DNA from: Alphaproteobacteria bacterium
GTDB taxonomy: Bacteria > Pseudomonadota > Alphaproteobacteria > Caulobacterales > Parvularculaceae
Direction of reading: 5' to 3'
Assembly (NCBI GenBank): GCA_030428745.1
Contig: JAUIEG010000162.1
Coordinates: forward strand, 1-6,338
Length of the DNA: 6,338 bases
Positions 1 through 4,295 of the stretch are shown piece after piece. Made by a program: the position numbers and the translations under genes. Each line of letters starts with the position of its first letter. The stretch's first letter is position 1. The notes under the pieces were generated by a model, which saw only the letters and a list, made by a program, of their open reading frames with translations, was not told the DNA's origin and ran no database searches.

Positions 1-375
1 GAGCACAGCGGGCGATCCTTTGGGTGGGCGCATGGCCTCGCCGAAGGTGCTGGTGGTGCTGGTGAAGATGAAGCTTTGAACGCCTTCTTGAACGGCGGCT
101 TCGAGCAGGTTGAGCGTGCCGGTCACATTGACATCAATGAAATCCTGCATCGAATGCGTCGCAACATGCGGTTTGTGCAGCGTCGCAGTGTGCAGAACCG
201 CACTCACGCCCTTCATGATGTTTCGGGCGAACTCCGCATGGGCAATATCGCCGACATGTTGCGTGAAGGGGCTAGGCTTGATGTCGGCGCTGACAAAGGC
301 GCGCCCCTCGGCCGTGAAGGTCCGGCAGAGCGCTTCGCCGAGATGGCCGGAAGAGCCGGTGATGAGGATCGTCAT
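1..375 (-). CDS. NAD(P)-dependent epimerase/dehydratase, extended SDR family (5' part only)
   Basis: This is the N-terminal 125 residues of an extended short-chain dehydrogenase/reductase; the gene continues past the left edge of the window. The Rossmann dinucleotide-binding motif GSSGHLG lies at residues 7-13. An acidic Asp31 ends the second strand (SADIKP), which in this family favours NAD over NADP. Other family landmarks are GDI at 42-44, VLHTA at 60-64, NVTGTLNLLEAA starting at Asn83, and FTSTTSTFG around 104-112, where the active-site Ser/Thr normally lies. The YxxxK catalytic pair would be beyond the edge and cannot be checked. Members act on nucleotide sugars or other hydroxyl/keto substrates in the cytoplasm; the substrate cannot be assigned here. 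I chose the ATG at 375 because the Rossmann motif follows directly. An in-frame GTG at 393 would add six residues. It lies 45 nt downstream of the GNAT gene on the same strand, so co-transcription is likely. Confidence 0.88.
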   Translation of the reverse strand, partial: MTILITGSSGHLGEALCRTFTAEGRAFVSADIKPSPFTQHVGDIAHAEFARNIMKGVSAVLHTATLHKPHVATHSMQDFIDVNVTGTLNLLEAAVQEGVQSFIFTSTTSTFGEAMRPPKGSPAVL

Positions 376-420
376 GGCCGGTTTCTTGCCCACGCGACGA
401 GGCGCGGTCAATCAACCTGT

Positions 421-873
421 TCACAAAGTGATGCGAAGGCGCGGCAGGGTGCGCCCGGGTATAGATCCTGACGGGCTTTCGCCGTCGTCAATCGCGCCCA
501 TGCGCCGGTAAAAACCGGCGGCCTGCGGATCGCCGTCGATTGTCATGAATGTCGCCCCGGCGGCGCGCGCTTCTGAGAGCGCCCATTCGAATAACGATCG
601 CCCGGCGCCCGCGCCGATGAAATCCGGGTGGACATAAAGCTTGTCGAGTTCGGCCTTGTCGCCTTCGACTTGAAGCTGGGCCATTCCGGCCAGCGCGCCG
701 TTATCGTCGGCGACCTGGATTTGGGAATGGTCAAAATCCGCAGCCGTGATCGTCAGCTCTTCACGGCACGCCGCCATGAACGCGTCGTCATAACCCCAAT
801 GGGCTTTGGAGATCATGCAGAGTTCGGAAAGCGCATGCGCTTCGTCGGGACGGGCGGGGCGGAGTGTGATCAT
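421..873 (-). CDS. GNAT family N-acetyltransferase
   Basis: A 150-residue single-domain GCN5-related N-acetyltransferase, which in this family transfers an acetyl group from acetyl-CoA to an amine. The full fold is recognisable. ITLRPARPDEA at 2-12 is strand 1, and SKAHWGYDD at 22-30 is a motif common in one GNAT subgroup. LDKLYVHPDFIGAGAGR at 76-92 is motif A, with the glycine-rich acetyl-CoA pyrophosphate loop. AAGFYRRMGA at 118-127 is motif B, and a GRTLPRL tail sits at 140-146. The acceptor substrate cannot be inferred; small molecules and protein N-termini are both possible for the family. The ATG at 873 is preferred because the domain begins at once. A GTG at 882, three codons upstream, directly abuts the TGA of the preceding gene (TGAGTG). 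Neither start has a clear Shine-Dalgarno sequence, so translation is probably coupled to the upstream S41-like gene. Confidence 0.9.
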   Translation of the reverse strand: MITLRPARPDEAHALSELCMISKAHWGYDDAFMAACREELTITAADFDHSQIQVADDNGALAGMAQLQVEGDKAELDKLYVHPDFIGAGAGRSLFEWALSEARAAGATFMTIDGDPQAAGFYRRMGAIDDGESPSGSIPGRTLPRLRITL

Positions 874-882
874 CTGCAACAC

Positions 883-2304
883 TCAAGGACGTTCGGTTAG
901 AATGCGGTCCATGATGATGTCGCGGCCCCTCGCATAGTCGCTGAATGTCGGCGCCATCGTGACGCCCGGTTCAAGTGAGCCCGCCGGCACTTCATGGAGA
1001 ATGTTTTGCGTGAAGCAGTATTCGTGTTTGCCGGTGCAGCCATCTTCCCAGTCGTGATAGCCGGTGGCGTAATTGACGCGGTATCCTGAATTGGGCAGCT
1101 CGAAGGGAAAACCTGTTTCCGCCCAGAATTGCGCGTGATCACCCATCGGTTGGCCAATGATAACGGCCTGATCGCCACCATAATATTTCAGAAAAGCTGC
1201 GGTGACGAGCGCGGCCGAAAAAGTCTGCGGGCCTGTAATGATGTAAAGCCTGCCGTCGCTGCGCAGCGTTCCTGGCGCCGCTTTGACGAAGTCGATGACT
1301 TTTGTGTAGTCGCCGCCGGGGCTCCATCTGAGATCGACAGCCATAAATGCGTAACCGCCCTCCGGCGCGCCATCGATAACGCTCTGGAACTGGTCGAGGA
1401 TCGGCGTTTCCTCACGCTGGAGAAGCAATTGCGGACGCAGATATACGCCGCCATTCAGCGTCTCGACGAAAAAATTCTCGTTTGGATCGCGCAAATATAA
1501 GGGGGCGTCAGCGCCGGAAAGGGACAGCGTCCTTTGCCAGCTTTCTTCTTCATCCGGCAGGGCATCGGCGCGCAAGGTCATCCACGGGCGCCGCCGGGGC
1601 AGGGATGCTGCATCTGGATGTCTATAACTCGGGAGCGTGATAGCGCGTTTCCCGCCGCTGTCTTCCACCCTAAGCGTCAGTTCGTTTGGCGACGCTGCAA
1701 GTCCCGCGGCGTGCATCAGCTCCGGCGATTCCATCAGCATGACGGCATAGAGCTTGCGCCACTGCGCTGCGCCGCCGGTGTAGGCTTCTAGAGCCTTATT
1801 GATCTCTTTTGGCGTGCGCCCTTCGATCGTCGCGACCCTGGCGCCGACCAACTCACCGATAGAGTTTTTAGCGCGCACAACATAAAGGCCGTCTGCGAAC
1901 CAGAAGAGCTTTACGCCGGACTGGTTGAATCTGGAGTAGACGGGCGCGTTGCTCACTCCTGTATGTCCGTTATTTGTAATCGCCGCCGCCTTGGCGACGT
2001 TTAGGAAAAATTCTGCGTCGCTCATCTCTCCCGTCGCCGCTGCCATGGCGTCGAGATGCGCGTTGAACGCCTCGAGTTCTTCGGGGGAAAAGCTGCGGTC
2101 GTATTTCGTCAAGCGGCGAAGGAACCGGATGTCCTGTTCCTGCGCTTCGGCGCGGTCGGCGGGATCGCCATAAAAGGGCGGCAGGATCAGCGGGCTGTAG
2201 GTCAGGATCTGATTGACCAATTGCCAGTTGGCCGCGACGCCGCCAGCCGTCGCAAGGACAAGAAGCGCGAAAATTGCGCCGATAATTTTGAAAAACAGTT
2301 TCAT
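883..2304 (-). CDS. S41 family peptidase-like protein, exported or membrane-anchored
   Basis: A 473-residue protein with a hydrophobic N-terminus (MKLFFKIIGAIFALLVLATA, residues 1-20) that can serve as a signal peptide or inner-membrane anchor, placing the rest in the periplasm. It resembles S41 (C-terminal processing/tricorn-core-like) peptidases. NNGHTGVS at 111-118 matches the conserved D-x-HT region. A PDZ-like stretch (GLYVVRAKNSIGE, then VATIEGRTPKEI) spans about 139-170. DLRWSPGGD at 324-332 corresponds to the DLRxNxGG motif. GPQTFSAA at 358-365 places Ser363 at the nucleophile position. The following GQPMGDHAQFW (384-394) occupies the region where classical CtpA-type enzymes carry GxxxxGKG with the catalytic lysine, and no lysine is seen there. 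Cys423 and Cys430 could form a disulfide. Substrate and activity are unknown. The ATG at 2304 is preferred over an upstream TTG at 2346 because AGGCGG lies 6 nt before it and the hydrophobic segment starts there. Confidence 0.72.
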   Translation of the reverse strand: MKLFFKIIGAIFALLVLATAGGVAANWQLVNQILTYSPLILPPFYGDPADRAEAQEQDIRFLRRLTKYDRSFSPEELEAFNAHLDAMAAATGEMSDAEFFLNVAKAAAITNNGHTGVSNAPVYSRFNQSGVKLFWFADGLYVVRAKNSIGELVGARVATIEGRTPKEINKALEAYTGGAAQWRKLYAVMLMESPELMHAAGLAASPNELTLRVEDSGGKRAITLPSYRHPDAASLPRRRPWMTLRADALPDEEESWQRTLSLSGADAPLYLRDPNENFFVETLNGGVYLRPQLLLQREETPILDQFQSVIDGAPEGGYAFMAVDLRWSPGGDYTKVIDFVKAAPGTLRSDGRLYIITGPQTFSAALVTAAFLKYYGGDQAVIIGQPMGDHAQFWAETGFPFELPNSGYRVNYATGYHDWEDGCTGKHEYCFTQNILHEVPAGSLEPGVTMAPTFSDYARGRDIIMDRILTERP

Positions 2305-2310
2305 TGCCGC

Positions 2311-2316
2311 CCGCCT
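2311..2316 (-). promoter_or_regulatory. Ribosome binding site of the S41-like gene
   Basis: AGGCGG on the minus strand, with a 6-nt spacer to the ATG at 2304. A stronger GGAGGG at 2321-2326 is 16 nt away, too far for normal use. This site favours the ATG at 2304 over the TTG at 2346, which has no purine-rich sequence upstream. Confidence 0.45.
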
Positions 2317-2445
2317 ATTACCCTCCGGCGTATTTTCGCCGTTCAAGAGAAGGCGAGCCTAGGAGGCTGCTTCGACGCATTCCACCGAGAATCCGTCAGT
2401 GGTGCGATTTAAGCGGCCAAACGCCTCAAGCCTCCGGGCTGACCG

Positions 2446-3504
2446 TTAAATCTCAAAACGGTCCAACGCCGCGCTTGTCTCGTCGCCGCTGGGTTGCGCT
2501 GCGCCGCCGAGCACGTAGATGGCTTCGCCGAGCGACACGGCGCCGAGACCGTGACGGCGGCGGGGCATGGCGGCGACGGCGCGCCAGTGATCGGTGTCGG
2601 GATCGTATTCCCAGCTTTCAGCGAAAACGCCGCCGGGCTGGGGCGTGAAATATTCGCCGCCAAAGGCGTATATTTTTCCGTTCAGGACTGCGGCGGCGAG
2701 CCCGCCCTGGGCTTTCGGCATCGGGCGCGCGCGCTCCCAACGATCGGACAACGGATCGTAGACCTCGACAACATTCGTATTGCCGCCATTCACCGTGCGT
2801 CCGCCAATGACATACAAGACGCCATTAGTGACGACGCCTGCAGTTGAATTACGCGCCGTCGGCATGGGCGCCAAGGCGCGCCAGCGATTGTCGCCGGCGT
2901 CAAAATACCAGTGCTGGTCGGTGTCGATATGATCGCGCCATTCAAGATTGGCGCTGCCTGCGGGCGAGCGCCCGCCCGCCACATGGATAAAACCGTTGAG
3001 GGAAACGCAGGCGCTTTCCGCTTGCGGTCCCGGCATCGGCGTCATCCGTTCCCATTGCCCTTCAAGTTCGGTCAGGCGCCAGCAATTGGCGCGCATTTGC
3101 CAGCCGCCAATGGCGTCGCGCGCAAAGCCGCCGACGCCATAAAGAAAGCCGTTATTATTGACGAGCGCGATGTGGTGGCGCGGTTCGGGCAGCGGTTGAG
3201 CGAAGCCCCAGGCGTCATAGGCCGGGTCGTAAAACGTCACCTGGTCTGTGACATTGTTGGGCGCGTCGGGGGTCAACCCGCCGGCATTCACAAGCAGGTC
3301 GAACGGTTTCGGTTTCATCGACGGCCCCGGGTCGAACGACTTGCGGAACGGCGCCGGATAAATTTCCTGAACCGGGAAGGGCATCGGCGCCAGCGGCGTC
3401 CATGCGCCGGTGGGCAGGAGTGTCAGCGCCCGCGCCGGCAGTGCGGCGCCGGCGCCAATCGCTGCCGCCCCCGCAAGCACCTTGCGTCTGTCGATGTTTT
3501 TCAT
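2446..3504 (-). CDS. Tat-exported kelch-repeat beta-propeller protein
   Basis: A 352-residue protein. It starts with a twin-arginine signal: DRRKVLAG (Arg6-Arg7), a hydrophobic AAAIGAGAALP segment, and an ARA cleavage-type site near residue 26. It should therefore be folded in the cytoplasm and exported by Tat. The mature part is a kelch propeller. Double-glycine strand ends occur at 75-76, 125-126, 177-178, 234-235, 282-283 and 333-334. They are separated by blocks of the form W-(x)5-MP-x(4-5)-hydrophobic strand, with tryptophans at 35, 99, 151, 208, 256 and 307. That gives six blades, and the C-terminal LDRFEI strand probably closes the ring with the N-terminal region. Blade 1 has a longer linker (about residues 43-70) than the others. 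Known exported kelch proteins include sugar-acid mutarotases and galactose-oxidase-like enzymes; no copper ligand set or catalytic residue is recognisable here, so function is unassigned. It lies 32 nt downstream of sodC. Confidence 0.88.
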   Translation of the reverse strand: MKNIDRRKVLAGAAAIGAGAALPARALTLLPTGAWTPLAPMPFPVQEIYPAPFRKSFDPGPSMKPKPFDLLVNAGGLTPDAPNNVTDQVTFYDPAYDAWGFAQPLPEPRHHIALVNNNGFLYGVGGFARDAIGGWQMRANCWRLTELEGQWERMTPMPGPQAESACVSLNGFIHVAGGRSPAGSANLEWRDHIDTDQHWYFDAGDNRWRALAPMPTARNSTAGVVTNGVLYVIGGRTVNGGNTNVVEVYDPLSDRWERARPMPKAQGGLAAAVLNGKIYAFGGEYFTPQPGGVFAESWEYDPDTDHWRAVAAMPRRRHGLGAVSLGEAIYVLGGAAQPSGDETSAALDRFEI

Positions 3505-3509
3505 GTCAT

Positions 3510-3516
3510 TCCCCCT
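3510..3516 (-). promoter_or_regulatory. Ribosome binding site of the kelch gene
   Basis: AGGGGGA on the minus strand, 5 nt before the ATG at 3504. It is a strong Shine-Dalgarno sequence and fixes the start directly in front of the Tat signal. It sits within the 32-nt gap after the sodC stop codon. Confidence 0.75.
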
Positions 3517-3536
3517 ACGCCACTAACCCCAAAAGT

Positions 3537-4124
3537 TTATTCCCCGAGAACGAAAGCCGCGCAGGCGACGCGCGCGCCTGCGCCGCCGATCGGCTGCGTC
3601 ATGTGATCGTCCGCATTTTCATGCACGACGATTGCAAATCCATCGGCGTCTTGAAGCGGGCCGCCGTCGCTTAAAGAAAGCGATGTGTTGAACAGCGCGG
3701 CGACAGCGACGCCATCGGCGCCGGCGTAAATATTCGGCAGGTCCGCGGCCTCGTATCCGTTCGGATTCAAAAGGCCATGTTCCTTGCCTTGCGGATTGAT
3801 GTGACTGCCTGACGCCTTGAAGCCCTCTGCCCCGTCGCTGCAATCGCCGATCTGGTGGAGATGCATGCCGTGCCAGCCTTCGGAAAGCCCGGTCATGGCG
3901 ACCCTGATTAAAACGCCGCCATGAGGCGTATCTTTAAGGGCGATTTCGCCGGTCTTTTCCCCTTGTGCGTTCACCAGGTCTGCGGACGCATCCGCCCATC
4001 CGGCAGGAGCGGCAGGGGGCGCTGTCGCCGCCATGGCGTCGCTCTCGGCGCCGCTTTTTCCACAGGCGCCGAGCAAGATCGCTGAAAAGGCTGTTATTGC
4101 TACGATTTTTTCCGCGATCTTCAT
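3537..4124 (-). CDS. sodC: Cu/Zn superoxide dismutase, lipoprotein type
   Basis: A 195-residue periplasmic Cu/Zn superoxide dismutase, which converts superoxide to oxygen and hydrogen peroxide. The N-terminus is a lipoprotein signal ending in the lipobox LGAC with Cys21 as the lipidated residue. A flexible Ala/Pro-rich linker follows to about residue 42. Family ligands are clear: copper His88 and His90 (GMHLHQ), bridging His108 (GSHINPQ), zinc His116 (KEHG), zinc Asp128 (ADLPN) and copper His168 (VVHENADDH). Cys95 (GDC) and Cys188 (ACAA) form the expected disulfide pair. Arg185 (GARVAC) is the active-site arginine. The third zinc histidine, expected three residues before Asp128, is replaced by Glu125, preceded by Tyr124. 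I chose the ATG at 4124 because it has a GGGAG site 5 nt upstream and begins the signal peptide; an in-frame start at 4154 would spoil it. It is the first gene of the leftward run, divergent from gyrA. Confidence 0.93.
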   Translation of the reverse strand: MKIAEKIVAITAFSAILLGACGKSGAESDAMAATAPPAAPAGWADASADLVNAQGEKTGEIALKDTPHGGVLIRVAMTGLSEGWHGMHLHQIGDCSDGAEGFKASGSHINPQGKEHGLLNPNGYEAADLPNIYAGADGVAVAALFNTSLSLSDGGPLQDADGFAIVVHENADDHMTQPIGGAGARVACAAFVLGE

Positions 4125-4129
4125 GTTAT

Positions 4130-4134
4130 CTCCC
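4130..4134 (-). promoter_or_regulatory. Ribosome binding site of sodC
   Basis: GGGAG on the minus strand with a 5-nt spacer to the ATG at 4124. It supports this start over the in-frame ATG at 4154, which would add ten residues, partly charged or polar, in front of the lipoprotein signal. Confidence 0.75.
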
Positions 4135-4152
4135 AATGTTCTTCCCGGCGTC

Positions 4153-4181
4153 ATGATAGCCCATCCTTGGGTGTGAATAAA
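4153..4181 (-). promoter_or_regulatory. Candidate sodC promoter
   Basis: A TATCAT box (minus strand, 4158-4153) matches the sigma-70 -10 consensus at five of six positions. Seventeen nt upstream is TTTATT (4181-4176), a poor -35 match. Transcription would start near 4146, giving a leader of about 20 nt that includes the GGGAG site. The position suits the first gene of the leftward run; the weak -35 may mean an activator or another sigma factor. Judged by eye only. Confidence 0.35.
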
Positions 4182-4228
4182 CTAAGGCTGAAACCGGTCC
4201 TTTAACCGCCGAAAACCGGGGCGAATGC

Positions 4229-4257
4229 TTGGCTTTGCAGGGGGTGAGTGCTAAGCG
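4229..4257 (+). promoter_or_regulatory. Candidate gyrA promoter
   Basis: TTGGCT (4229-4234) is followed after 17 nt by TAAGCG (4252-4257), preceded by GC. This partly resembles the alphaproteobacterial housekeeping pattern described in Caulobacter (TTGACGS, 10-14 nt, GCTANAWC): the spacing fits and the GCTA core is present, but the rest of the -10 does not match. It lies about 40 nt before the gyrA start codon. Weak evidence. Confidence 0.25.
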
Positions 4258-4284
4258 GGGACGTTCTTTTCCGACTGATTCCAA

Positions 4285-4288
4285 AAGG
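4285..4288 (+). promoter_or_regulatory. Ribosome binding site of gyrA
   Basis: AAGG, within AAAAGGT, with a 7-nt spacer to the GTG at 4296. It selects this GTG over another in-frame GTG at 4248, which would add 16 residues with no conserved content. Confidence 0.6.
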
Positions 4289-4295
4289 TTTTATT

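Noticed and set aside
76..511. Two overlapping plus-strand frames of about 130 codons
   Set aside because: They lie opposite the epimerase and GNAT genes, whose motifs are clear on the minus strand.
2406..2429. Possible internal promoter (TTGAGG and TAAATC on the minus strand) for the S41-like gene
   Set aside because: The spacer is only 12 nt, too short for a normal sigma-70 promoter and at best marginal for the Caulobacter-type pattern.
2347..2445. Possible terminator hairpins in the kelch-S41 gap (AGCCT/AGGCT at 2356-2368; AGCC/GGCT at 2429-2440)
   Set aside because: Stems are only 4-5 bp and no T-run follows on the minus strand.
2911..3606. A 231-codon plus-strand frame opposite the kelch gene
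   Set aside because: It is antisense to a clear Tat/kelch frame, the product is Arg/His/Pro-rich with no domain, and it runs into the 3' end of sodC.
4125..4154. Start of sodC at the ATG at 4154
   Set aside because: It would add ten residues before the lipoprotein signal, overlaps the likely -10 box, and lacks a good ribosome binding site; the ATG at 4124 has one.
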